From the NCBI GenBank assembly GCA_032718475.1, contig JAUCBJ010007867.1, forward strand, positions 1 through 47,141: a stretch of 47,141 bases of DNA, written 5' to 3'. Source of the stretch: Nemertoderma westbladi. Taxonomy: Eukaryota; Xenacoelomorpha; Nemertodermatida; Nemertodermatidae. The translations under genes were made by a program, and so were the position numbers. The notes below the pieces were generated by a model that made no database searches, was not told the DNA's origin, and worked only from the letters and a program-made list of their open reading frames with translations. Below, piece by piece: positions 32,019 to 41,649 of this stretch. Every line of letters starts with the position of its first letter. Positions within the stretch are counted from its first letter, which is position 1.

Positions 32019-32200
32019 GTTCTAAAAGGGATGCGACCTATACAGCTATAACAATCCAATATGGAGTACCAATATGGAACTCACTTCCCAGTGACGTTAT
32101 CGAATCAGTACGGTAAGTGAAGTGTTAAGTCCGTTTGTGACAAACTTAAAACTTGTAATTTATTAGAACATTGCCATTTCAATAGATTCGATTAATTAGG
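32019..32200 (+). pseudogene. LINE reverse transcriptase C-terminal remnant
   Basis: A plus frame without Met reads a WNSLPSDVIESVR motif (IQYGVPIWNSLPSDVIESVR), typical of the end of non-LTR retrotransposon polyproteins. A second frame continues it (SVKSVCDKLKTCNLLEH). So there is a frame change and only the tail remains. Confidence 0.45.
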
Positions 32201-32221
32201 ACGCATGATCATTCATTTACT

Positions 32222-32308
32222 TTTAGTGGTGGGGTGGGTGGGGGGGTGGGGGGTGGGGGGGGGGGGGTGGGCGGTGGGGGAGGGGCGTTGGCGGGGGCGT
32301 GGACTTTC
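32222..32308 (+). repeat. G-rich tract, quadruplex-prone
   Basis: About 85 bases of GGTGGGG/GGGGGGG runs with a 13-G block on the plus strand, giving many possible G-quadruplexes. Confidence 0.85.
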
Positions 32309-33004
32309 TTCGCAATCAAAATTCATATGTCTCCAAGCGGCCAAGGGAAACTCGACGCGAATAACACCTGATTACTCCCAAAAATAACAGTGTAACCTGA
32401 TTTATTACGACAGGATATTAAATAAAATAAATAAAAATTATTACGACAAAGTTGAAAGTACCGTATACCCAGATGTGTTTTCAGAATTAACTGATTTCTG
32501 GGATTGCAATCCCAGATTCTGGGATTTACAGCTGTCACACTTCTTTGCCTTTCACCTTTGATTCCTTGGCGCAAATGATTTATACTTGTTCGTCAACTTC
32601 AATTGATGACCGGTTAAGGTTCGATTGTAATGTTCTGGAAATATCTTGGTCCGGTATGTTATCACCAATGTAGTACTTGACATGACACACACACTGCACT
32701 GCTGCAGACGGCTGTACATACACTGTACCGGTACTGCTGTATGCAGACATACCATACAACTGTACAATGTCAGAATGTATTAAAGAGTCTGCCTGTGCGT
32801 TGCCAACACTACAGCACAGCTGATCAATAACCAGTATTTTCATGTATTTGTAGGCCTAACTTCTCCTGTTCTTTGCTTGTTGCGCCATCGGCGCTACAGA
32901 AATGGAATGCCATAGAACGCAACATAATGTGCAAGCCAATGGAATTAGAGTGGAATGTATAAACCAATCTTAGGTTGTTGCGCTGTTGTTGCTCATTGGT
33001 TATA

Positions 33005-33728
33005 GGGGCGTTGTATGAGGCGCTGTTAACGCCAAAAGGTCAGCAATAATATTAAAGGTTTTAAAAAGAATATTAGAGAATTTCAAAACATATTTTCGGC
33101 CGAAATTTCGGCCGAAATATTTTGTTACATTTTTTCAGCTCTTTCATTTGATGTCATTTTCGGCCGAAACTTCGACCGAAATTTCGGCCGAAATATTTTA
33201 TTACATTTTTTCAGCTCTTTCATTTGATGTCATTTTCGGCCGAAATCTCGACTGAATTTTCGGCCGAAATATATTATTACATTTTTTCAGCTCTTCAATT
33301 TGATGTCATTTTCGGCCGAAATTTCGGCCGAAATCTCGACCGAAATATTTTATTACATTTTCAGCTCTTCCATATGATGACATTTTCGGCCGAAATTTCG
33401 GTCGAGATTTCGGCCGAAAATGACATCAAATGAAAGAGCTGAAAAAAATGTAACAAAATATTTCGGCCGAAATTTCGGTCGAAATTTCGGCCGAAAATGA
33501 CATCAAATGAAAGAGCTGAAAAAATGTAATAAAATATTTCGGCCGAAATTTCGGCCGAAAATGACATCAAATGAAAGAGCTGAAAAAATGTAACAAAATA
33601 TTTCGGCCGAAATTTCGGCCGAAAATATGTTTTGAAATTCCTTTTCTTTTCTAAATTCTTTTTATTCTTTTTAAAACCTTTAATATTATTGCTGACCTTT
33701 TGGCGTTAACGGCGCCTCATAGCGTTGT
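33005..33728. repeat. Foldback palindrome with TTTCGGCCGAAA repeats
   Basis: The two halves are reverse complements over about 340 bp each, the outer parts being gaggcgctgttaacgccaaa and its complement. Each arm holds three to four tandem units of about 74-78 bp: attttcggccgaaatttcgg, a cgaaatattttgttacattt segment, then cagctctttcatttgatgtc. Each unit carries the self-complementary motif TTTCGGCCGAAA, so local cruciforms can form as well as one long hairpin. There is no coding potential. Confidence 0.9.
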
Positions 33729-33777
33729 GCTGTTGCGCCGTTGCGCTGTTGCGTGTTTTCCAGGAAGCCATTTAGAA

Positions 33778-34689
33778 TTGTCTGTATTAGGTGGGTTTTT
33801 TCGAACACTACTATAATATTTCAAAATAAAACAATATTTTTGGCATTGTGGTTTTCCAGGTCGGTGATTTCATTTACGCTGTCAGTTTTCACATTTGATA
33901 TTGTCTTTTGGTCCGTTTATTTGTCCATCCCAATAAGGGGGAAAGCTTCAAACAAATCAAATCTCTGCAAATTTTATCGATGTAAATTATAAATAAGATA
34001 TTAAAGCATAGTGTAACAAACTCATCAATTTGAAACATCACGGTAAACTATAAGTGCATTTACCTCGGGGAACCCCCACAATTAGTTATTATGAGTTACT
34101 AGGGCCTACATTCAACATTATAACTACAGTAGGCGTCGTTGTGAGGTTTACAAAGGTACTTACACTTAACTCAATAATTACTATTGACTTTGTAATAACA
34201 CAAAATTTGGCAATAATCGAGTTAGGTAAATTTCAAATAAAAATGCAAAACAACCACCAATGGCAGGAAACATTGATATATCAGATGATAGCTTAGAGTA
34301 TGTTCTTCTATTTGCCCTATTAACTCAAAACTGCAAAATTTGGAGTTACGTGCCGTCGCCTTTGGAGGGCAGAGCTCTATGCCTATAACCACACATATAA
34401 AAGTTTAAAAAAAATAAAAACCTCACCCACCGCCACCACCAGGCTACTGTACAATGTTGCTTAGCTTAGAATTATTGTTGATTACAGTGCGCGCGGGAAT
34501 TTCAACTCTTGCTACTAATCATAGCAGCACGGGCCGGATTGGTGTCACTTCGCAGATTCCTACCTATCATGTTATTGATTATGATGAGGATGAAAATAGT
34601 AACATCAATATTAGTGATGAAGTTAATATTATCCATTCAAACGATCCGAATGTTATTACTTTTAATAAATAAATATACTTGATTATTCC
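33778..34689. other. Intergenic, no gene recognised
   Basis: Short frames only (for example 34454-34672, Asp/Asn/Ile-rich, not convincing). AT-rich with a purine-rich aaaaaaaataaaaacctcac patch near 34408. Confidence 0.4.
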
Positions 34690-34812
34690 TTATACTTAAA
34701 TATACTAACATACTTGAGGCCGGTAGGTCCGCTGTTAGAGATAGGATAAGCAACTTAAGGCTGCCCGTTCAATAGAAGTGGATTAGGTGGGATAGTGAAT
34801 GTCAGGGACAAG

Positions 34813-34882
34813 TGGCTGAACTGGTTAGCGCTACTGATGAGGCCTGATAGGCTGAAACGTACGTATAGCGCTGGTTCAACCC
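34813..34882 (+). promoter_or_regulatory. Pol III A and B boxes interlaced with the hammerhead
   Basis: TGGCTGAACTG (34813-34823) fits the A box TRGYNNARNNG and GTTCAACCC (34874-34882) fits the B box GTTCRANNC, 50 nt apart. The same bases form the 5' and 3' strands of outer stem I. The pair recurs in copy 2 at 35167-35177 and 35228-35236. This suggests Pol III transcription of the unit. That is inference from consensus matches only. Confidence 0.6.
34817..34878 (+). ncRNA. Hammerhead ribozyme, type I, copy 1
   Basis: Outer stem I TGAAC 34817-34821 pairs with GTTCA 34874-34878. Internal loop is TGGTT / G. Inner stem I AGCGCTA 34827-34833 pairs perfectly with TAGCGCT 34866-34872. Core CTGATGA is 34834-34840. 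Stem II GGCC/GGCT (one G.U pair) closes a UGAUA loop (34841-34853). Core GAA is 34854-34856. A15.1 and a short stem III (ACGU/ACGU, 34857-34864) follow. Cleavage-site A is 34865, giving GUA then cut. Every invariant core base is present, and stem I has the internal loop needed for the loop-loop contact of fast natural hammerheads. Confidence 0.9.
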
Positions 34883-35170
34883 CCGGTGACGCGCTTTCTA
34901 ATTTTTTCCATTTCTGAACAAAACCATAATATTACATCTTTAATTACAGTTGCATTAACACCTCAACTCCAATTTATTTATTTAATATCACCTGGCAGCA
35001 ATACTCGAGCTGAATATTTATTTACTTGTACTTCCCTCCTGTTTCACTCTAACATACAGTACTTGAGGCGGGTAGGTCCGCTGTTTGAGATTTGGATATG
35101 CAACTTAATTAAGACTGCCTGTTCAATATAAGTGGATTAGGTGGGATAGTGAATGTCAGGGACAAGTGGC

Positions 35171-35232
35171 TGAACTGGTTAGCGCTACTGATGAGGCATG
35201 ATAGGCTGAAACGTACGTATAGCGCTGGTTCA
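35171..35232 (+). ncRNA. Hammerhead ribozyme, type I, copy 2
   Basis: Identical to copy 1 shifted by 354 nt, except for one change in stem II (GGCC to GGCA), which opens the terminal pair and leaves three pairs. Core CTGATGA is 35188-35194 and the predicted cut is after A35219. All core bases and both parts of stem I are unchanged. Confidence 0.88.
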
Positions 35233-35452
35233 ACCCCCGGTGACGCGCTTTCTCATTTTTTCCATTTCTGAACAAAACCATAATATTACATCTTTGACTA
35301 ATTATTGCACTATCCTGCCATATATTGTTTTCCAGTTTTGGTTCAGCCGTTTTGAAATTATATCAATTATCTAAATTTGTACAAAATTTGGGATAATAAT
35401 TTGACAAATTAATAATCGTATTTTTTGCATTTTTGCTGCTCTACTATAAAAT

Positions 35453-35886
35453 GCCCTTACAGTGGAAAGTGTATTTTTATACGGGGGTGAGACCTGGACA
35501 CTGACTAAATCACTTCAGCAACGAATTGATGGTTGCTACACAAGACTACTAAGGGCAGCCCTAAACATCAGCTGGAGACAACACATGACAAACGCCGAGC
35601 TTTATGGTACAATACCGCCTGTATCAACCACCCTCCGTGAACGCAGATTAAGATTCAGTGGGCACTGCTGGCGAAGTAAAGACGAGGTCATACCAGATCT
35701 ACTTCTCTGGCAACCAACTCATGGAAAGCGTAGTCGTGGACGACCGGCCATAATATATATATAGATCAACTTGAAAGGGATACTGAAGTTGGGAGAAACG
35801 AAATTGCGACAACTATGGAGAATCGGGAAGCCTGGAAAGATCTCATTTCCACTGTCCGAGTTCGCTCGACCTAGTAGTAGTAGTAG
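35453..35886 (+). mobile_element. 5'-truncated LINE insertion
   Basis: Flanked by a perfect 11-bp duplication TACTATAAAAT (35442-35452 and 35887-35897). It encodes only the C-terminal part of the reverse transcriptase protein (YGGETWTLT ... RRLRFSGHCWRS ... LLLWQP), closely related to the C-terminus of the longer LINE at 36372. The frame changes in a TATATA run near 35752-35760, after which another frame gives DQLERDTEVGRNEIATTMEN and a stop. It ends in a TAGTAGTAG tail. Dead on arrival, but a good marker of LINE activity. Confidence 0.9.
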
Positions 35887-35990
35887 TACTATAAAATAGA
35901 CATGTTGAACATGTAATTATTACACTTCTCATGCATTTTGTAACGAATTTACATGAATGCAAGGTGGGGTTCAAGTCTCCCACCTTAGGT

Positions 35991-36022
35991 GTCAAGTCTC
36001 CCCCCATTGAGGGAGACTTGAC
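35991..36022. repeat. 12-bp perfect hairpin
   Basis: GTCAAGTCTCCC 35991-36002 pairs with GGGAGACTTGAC 36011-36022 across an 8-nt loop, followed by gcttttt. The TTCAAGTCTCCC motif also occurs at about 35970 and 36189. Function unknown. Confidence 0.7.
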
Positions 36023-36335
36023 GCTTTTTCGAAAATATGAATTATTGGATTTAATTAAAAAAGTTTAAGTGTTGATTTTCCCAAACTTTCATATAATAAT
36101 AGCAATCATAAATGTAATGTGATAATAAAGTTAAAACGGCACTGGAAAAATAATTAATCTGCTCTTTAGAACGATTATAACTTTTGGGGTTCAAGTCTCC
36201 CTCACTCACCATACAGATGACGACAGAAGTCCTGTTATTTCAGCTCATTTGATTAAAAAGTTACTTACGGACAGCGGGACTCCCACATCCCTCAAACGGA
36301 AACAGCTGGTATTTATTCCCTGTAATATGTATATA

Positions 36336-38604
36336 CTACTAGGATCGGCATGCTGCATTGCAGCTGCATTTTTAAGAATGCTGTGCCGGCTTGTCAACAA
36401 AATTGCACCGCCACAACTCCCTATCACCCATGACATTTGCTAGATCATCCGCATATTTAAGGCCAGTGTCCTTTAAGATGCGTCTCAAGAAAGTCATGGG
36501 CTGTCCACCATGCTTATTCACTCCATGAGGCTGCCAAAGTACAAGATTATGCACTGGCTGGTCCTCACGGCGAAAGCAATGTCCTGCAAAGCGGAGGCGA
36601 TTTTGTTCTAGTGTCAAGCTTGGGGGAACCAATGAGACACCTCCAATGTTATATAGTGTCTGGTTGGAGATGTGTGCATTGTACTTGACACAATGAACCC
36701 GGCGTAGCATTCTTGTGAATGTGCCATCCAGAGATTTGGTGTCCTCAGCAGTTAGAGCCCAGCATGGACTCCCGTAGAGGAGTACTGGAACTACTGCTGC
36801 TCTAAATAATCGGACCTTAAGTTTCCGATTAATTCTAGGTGACTTCCAAATCCTGGAAAGCCTATTCAAGGCTGCCCATGCCTTTCCCTTACGTATTCGA
36901 AGGTCCTCACCTGACTTCCGGATCCATGATCCCAGGTAACAGAAGTCGTCCACATGCTCAAGCATACCATCCTTTGAGCTTATGCTCATCCGATCAGAGA
37001 CTTGCTGAGGACTTTCAAAGTTAACTGTCAGAATTTTGGTCTTTCTGGAGTTAATAAAAAGACCAACACTAGAAGCAGCATGTTCTAATGAGCTGAGGAG
37101 CCGCTGGGCTCCCTCTAATGATTCTGAGAGTACTCCTAAGTCATCAGCAAAGTCTAGATCAGTTAGGTACTTGGCAGGATTTCCGCGACTTCTGGAGCCA
37201 GTAGGTGGAGTTATCATCACCCCATCATCATTATGATGATCTAAGGACATGCGTAGAACATAGTCAACCACAATAATGAACAAGAATGGTGCAAGTGTGT
37301 CTCCTTGGAGGACGCCCCATAACACTTCAAATGGTTCTGTGTCACCGTCAACAGTAGACACAAATGTTGTCGAACCATCGTATACTGATCTGATTGCTGC
37401 AATAATTTCATCAGGAATCCCATATAATGAAAGTATGCTGAACATACGTGAGCGAGAGACTGAATCAAAGGCCTTGAAGAAGTCAACAAAGATAACAGCC
37501 AGATGCCTGTCTTTATTTTTTGATAACTCTTCAATTATCCTTCTAAGTGCCAAAATGGGCTCCATGGTCCCACGACCTTTACGGAACCCATTCTGATTTC
37601 CACGTAGCAGTCTCTCAATGGGATCCCTGATGCGATTTAATAGAATTCTATTGTATAGTTTTGCAGCAATCGAGATCAATGAGATTCCCCGAAAAGAACC
37701 ATAGAGTGTTAGGTTGCCCTTCTTGGGAACTGGCACCAACTTATTAGTTTTCATTTCTTGTGGGACTCTTGTTGTTCGGTACATGTCTACTATGATGGGA
37801 TAGATGAGCTTTAAACACTCAGGTATTTTAAAGACGTCAGGGGGAACACCATCTACTCCACTGGCACGATTGGTCTTAATGCTCTTTGCAGCAGCCTTCA
37901 CTTCTGCAAAGGAGATATCGCCAATGGGAATATCTGGGAGTACAGACTCAGACACTTTTACTTCTATAAAGTTATCAGGCAATACCCTGTCATTATTGAG
38001 GAGCTTTTCAAAGTGGGCTTTCCAACCATTGAGGCGATCGGCTGGTGATTCAGCCTTAACCTTGGTGGTTGGTTGGCTTTTCCGCCCAGTAAGCAGATTG
38101 ATCGATTTCCATGCCTGGGATGATTGCCTGCTGTCGTCAGCATCATTGATGGCATCAACCTGTTGGTTTATTAGCTCCTGTAGATTAACAGAGTACTGCC
38201 TGTTCAGGGACCTAGATGCAGCTTTAACTGCATTCTTGGCCGCTGTAGTCTGTTTGAGTGGGGACTCTTTCTGCGCCTTATGAAGGTCATTTCGGCACTT
38301 CTGAATTTTGTTGTCAGTCCAGGGGGCCCTTTTCCTGTTTCGAGGGTATACAGGAACAGTTTCTGCAGCTGCTAACTTAACTGCTTCTGTAAAGGCAGTA
38401 TAGCCCTCACAGTGATCTGCCGCCTCAGAGGCAAGAGCCTCATACCTGTTGCTCAGCTGTAGTGTGAAGCTGGATCTCACACTTGGCTGTTGCAACAGAG
38501 AGGACCAGTCATGCCGTGGCAAGGCAGATTTCGTTGTTCTGCTAGCACGCAGACTAAGTCTTACCTTGGCCACAATAAGGCGGTGATCACTGATCCGTGA
38601 TCAC
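36336..38604 (-). mobile_element. 5'-truncated LINE insertion with intact RT
   Basis: A 12-bp duplication AATATGTATATA flanks it (36324-36335 and 38605-38616). Its minus-strand 3' end is CCTAGTAG, like the TAGTAG tail of the fragment at 35453-35886. The 5' truncation falls in the last residues of the apurinic-type endonuclease domain (ISDHRLIVAKVRL). Near-perfect duplications and an unbroken 730-residue frame indicate recent insertion. Confidence 0.9.
36372..38604 (-). CDS. Non-LTR retrotransposon reverse transcriptase, 5' partial
   Basis: The reverse transcriptase primes on nicked chromosomal DNA to copy LINE RNA. The frame of more than 730 residues has no stop. It opens with the end of the endonuclease domain (ISDHRLIV). 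The RT domain follows: KTNRASGVDGVPPDVFK, LVPVPKKGNLTLYGSFRGISLISIAAKLYNRIL, QNGFRKGRGTMEPILALRRII, FVDFFKAFDSVSR (motif A, catalytic Asp), GVLQGDTLAPFLFIIVVDYVL (motif B) and LDFADDLGVLS (motif C, F-A-D-D). The thumb/connection and a LLYGSPCWALT ... RMLRRVHCVKY tail complete it. One glutamine-to-histidine style change apart, all core motifs look intact. The clade is L2/RTE/Ingi-like by overall look; I cannot place it more precisely. It lacks its own 5' end, so it is non-autonomous as it stands. Confidence 0.92.
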
Positions 38605-38616
38605 AATATGTATATA

Positions 38617-39103
38617 AATTTTGTTTGTTGTTTTGAATAAAGGGAAGGTGTGTCTATTTAATTTCAGTAATTACTGCACTTAATGACTCATTGTATCAGA
38701 ACTACAGTTTTCCAAACATTGTCAAAGTAAAAAAAATTTTGTTCAAATTTGAGATTATACAAAAACTTAACAAATAATAAAATTTGTGAAATTTCGCTGG
38801 GATGAGTTGCTCTCATCTATAATTTGTCCACTAAAACAAATATTTCGTCCAAAGTGCGAAATTCAACTTCAGGAGCTTAGCTTTTGTGTTTGGGACTCCG
38901 GAGTCCCGCGTCCTCAATGGGTTAAGCTAGCAGCGTAATTGCTGTAATATCTGATAACTTTGGAAAAATGGTAACCTGAACTTTTTCAAGTCACAAATAT
39001 TCCATTCTCATTGACTCTGTGTTAAACAGGATTAATGTAATTGGTTGTTGCTTAGTAGCAGCTTTCTCCAACCACATCACTTGTTTTAGGCCCTCACACG
39101 GAG
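38617..39103. other. Intergenic, no gene recognised
   Basis: Contains the 16-bp palindrome GGGACTCCGGAGTCCC (38892-38907) followed by gcgtcctcaatgggttaa, probably the end of an old interspersed element. Confidence 0.45.
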
Positions 39104-39202
39104 TAACTTGTTTCTGGAACTTGTATCCGAAACTTGTTTCTGCAACTTATTTCCGAATCTTGTTTCTGCAACTTGTTTCCGAAACTTGTTTCTGCAATTT
39201 AT
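39104..39202. repeat. 26-bp tandem repeat
   Basis: About four diverged copies of aacttgtttctgcaacttg + tttccga, flanked on both sides by ccctcacac..gg/ag segments that look duplicated themselves. Confidence 0.8.
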
Positions 39203-40349
39203 TGCCCCCTCACACACAGAAACTTGTTGAAGTTTAGATGTTGTAGTACATAGAAGCGGCATGCAGTCTTGCTACCACCTGTACTCCTAAAATGTCCCGC
39301 TGATATCTACAACACAATGACGTGAACTTTAAATTAGCAGTCCCACGTCTGCTAGTGCCTTTAATTATTGTCATTAGAATCACCTAATTCAAGCGCATTC
39401 TTATTGGTTGATATTCAAATATTTTAATCGTCCAATCAGAGACTGCTTGAAATTAGGATGTTCCAACACCCCCTCCTTTTCACCTTGTGTGTACTTAACA
39501 TACTGACATAAGATCAGCTGATTTTAATGTTCTTTCAATTTTCTGACTGTTTGAATGTTTGATGTCAGATCAGTTTACTGCTGTACTGGCAGACTGGTAT
39601 ACTGCATACCTGCATACAGCAGTACAGGTTTACTACAGTACTACTGCACTGACAGTACAGGTAGAGTGTAGTGTAGTACATGTATAATAGGCCTATTCAA
39701 TATTCATATATTGCTGTATCTGTGTACAGGTGTATTGTATCATTATATCCTGTGTGGTCCTGCTGTCCTGTGGCAGTGTGGTGTAGTTCTGTAGTCAGGT
39801 AGTACAGTACCGGTACAGTCTGACAGTAAGTAGGCCTACTACATTTACGTTCTGCAGTAAGTAGGCCTACCGCCCTACCGGTCTCAGTCTGCCGCTAGTC
39901 AGGTAGTAGGGTAGGGCAGTCAGGGAGAATTTCAAATTCTGAAATTTCAACTGAGTTAAAATTTAAAACTTTTTTTTAAATTCAACTTTTAAGTTGTAAA
40001 TTCAACTCTAAAACGGAATGCATGAGGCGCAGAAGGCCCCGAAGACGTGACAGAAGGCAGGAAGGGGTGTTTTTATTGTTTTTATGGATGTAACTCGAAA
40101 AATTAACCCTCATTCAGTCATTACCGATGGAATAAAAACTTTCACCGTCGGGAACACTTTTTTGTAAAACATTGTAGGCCTAAGTGATTACATTTACAAA
40201 TTAGCTGAAATACTACGGGAATTTATTAGATGTACCGGTATTTAATTCAGTAATTACTAATTACCGCTGATGCAGGAATGTCATAATTATTATGCAATGG
40301 AATACCAGTAACAGAGTAATGGATTCCAATTCCATATTTCAGTATTTCC

Positions 40350-40506
40350 AAATCTACTCCAAAAGTTGAATTTAAAAAAAAGTTGAATTTTAAACTCACT
40401 CCAAACAGCCAAAAGTGGGTCCTACTAAATACTGCAAAAAGCACAAAACAAGCACAAAAAAAGTAAAAAAAAGCACAAAAAAAGTAAAAAAAAGCACAAA
40501 AAAGCA
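40350..40506. repeat. Interspersed repeat, inverted partner at 41690-41815
   Basis: The two copies share, in opposite orientation, an agttgaattttaaa segment, then gggtcctactaaatactgca, then an aaagcacaaaacaagcacaa-type A-rich series. Their A-rich ends suggest a retroposed family. Confidence 0.7.
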
Positions 40507-41583
40507 AACTGATAGCTGTTTATTGAGCTTGTAATAGAACAGATGATAGAAGCAATATCATGTACAGGTAGTGCAGTAGTGCTGTAGTGTCTAGGCTACC
40601 GGAAGGATAATCACATGTCCAGTATGCTTTCATGTCATATAGCTGCCAGTGAGTGAGTACCAGCACGAGCACTTACAGCCCTACCACATATATCAGGCTA
40701 ATGTCAGAATTTAAAGATGATTCAATTCAAATATCAGGATATAACTTATAATACTGTAATAGACTTTGTTATTGTCACATTATGTCAACTTATCAGCGTT
40801 CTGGTTAATTACTTGTAACACTGCTATAAGTTTTATTCCCACTATTGCTATCATTTTATTATAAATAAATTCGAAACTCTGATTGCGGTGCTCCCACTAC
40901 CAGACTACGGCTATGGGTACCAATTCTGATACGAAAGCCAAGTAAACAAAGCCAGGGGAGATGTAGCGACGCAGCATAGGCGCTTGTAAACTGGATATGT
41001 CAGTGTTGACCGAAATTGCGATTATTCTGTTATTGGAATGCCTTTATTCACCGATAAATCGACATACTGTACAATTATCACATCACGGTCTGCCCGAACC
41101 TCTCGAGTGGGCGATCGATAACGTCTGAGGACAAGTATGATGATATTGGTCATACTCGCTTAGGTCGGAACTGCCTTGGTTACGATATCTGCGTCTGTTG
41201 GAATGTTGGAAACACAGTTCCTGTCTGGGTTTAACCACTGCTGTTGTAACACTACTGTATACTTTGAAATTTCTATAACTGCCAGATTGTTTGCAATGTT
41301 GTTTAGGAGTTCATGCGTACTTATCTTATATGTCAATATTCTATTTTATTTTACATTAATTAACGACCCCCATGAGTGCCTTAGATCCTGGGTGTTCTTT
41401 CCCACGATCGTAATTTACTGTAGTTTTATTAAGCAATTAATCTATACTGTATGTGTTTTATTATGTTTTTTTTATAGTGATTTTAATTACAAATACACTT
41501 TGCAGTATTGTGGCCTTTACATACTTTAGGTCGGAACGTTGCAAATTAATCAATCATAGGCGTATGGGTTACCTTCGTATGTA

Positions 41584-41649
41584 GGGGGGGGGGGGGGGGG
41601 GGGGGGGGTGTCTGTAACAATATCTCTCATATTTTCGCCCCCCCCCCCC
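41584..41649. repeat. 25-G run and 12-C run 30 bp apart
   Basis: Uninterrupted G from 41584 to 41608 and C from 41638 to 41649. They can pair as a hairpin or form G-quadruplex/i-motif structures. Their length also makes them assembly-sensitive. Confidence 0.85.

Larger units (their letters stand above)
30900..33769. mobile_element. hAT-like non-autonomous element hosting two nested elements
   Basis: Termini GGCTTCCTGGAAAACACGCA at both ends in inverted orientation (30900 onward; 33769 backward), flanked by a perfect 8-bp duplication ATTTAGAA (30892-30899 and 33770-33777), the hAT signature. Subterminal GCGCAACAG motifs are repeated. A second inverted pair inside (about 30955-31057 continuing at 31967, against 32880-33000) shows the arms originally extended inward. 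It now contains a nested hAT-like element (31058-31958), a LINE tail, a G-rich tract and a foldback. No transposase frame remains. Confidence 0.8.
34690..35305 (+). mobile_element. Tandem retrozyme-like element, 354-nt unit
   Basis: About 1.7 tandem copies: 34690-34945 is about 90-95% identical to 35045-35300, and the central ~150 bp, including the ribozyme, is almost unchanged. The period measured between ribozyme cores is exactly 354 nt (34834 to 35188). Each copy carries a type-I hammerhead, and cleavage at both would release the monomer 34866-35219. There is no coding capacity. Tandem hammerhead-bearing non-coding units of a few hundred nt are the retrozyme layout known from plants and animals. 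Confidence 0.85.

Noticed and set aside
33224-33570. Short frames with repeated FSAEISAEI residues on both strands
   Set aside because: They read through the TTTCGGCCGAAA palindrome, which is the same on both strands.
36249-38283. Several plus-strand frames across the LINE
   Set aside because: Antisense to the reverse transcriptase frame, which has clear RT motifs.
41100-41140. CTGAGGA near 41126 as a hammerhead core
   Set aside because: No GAAA at the expected distance and no stem I.
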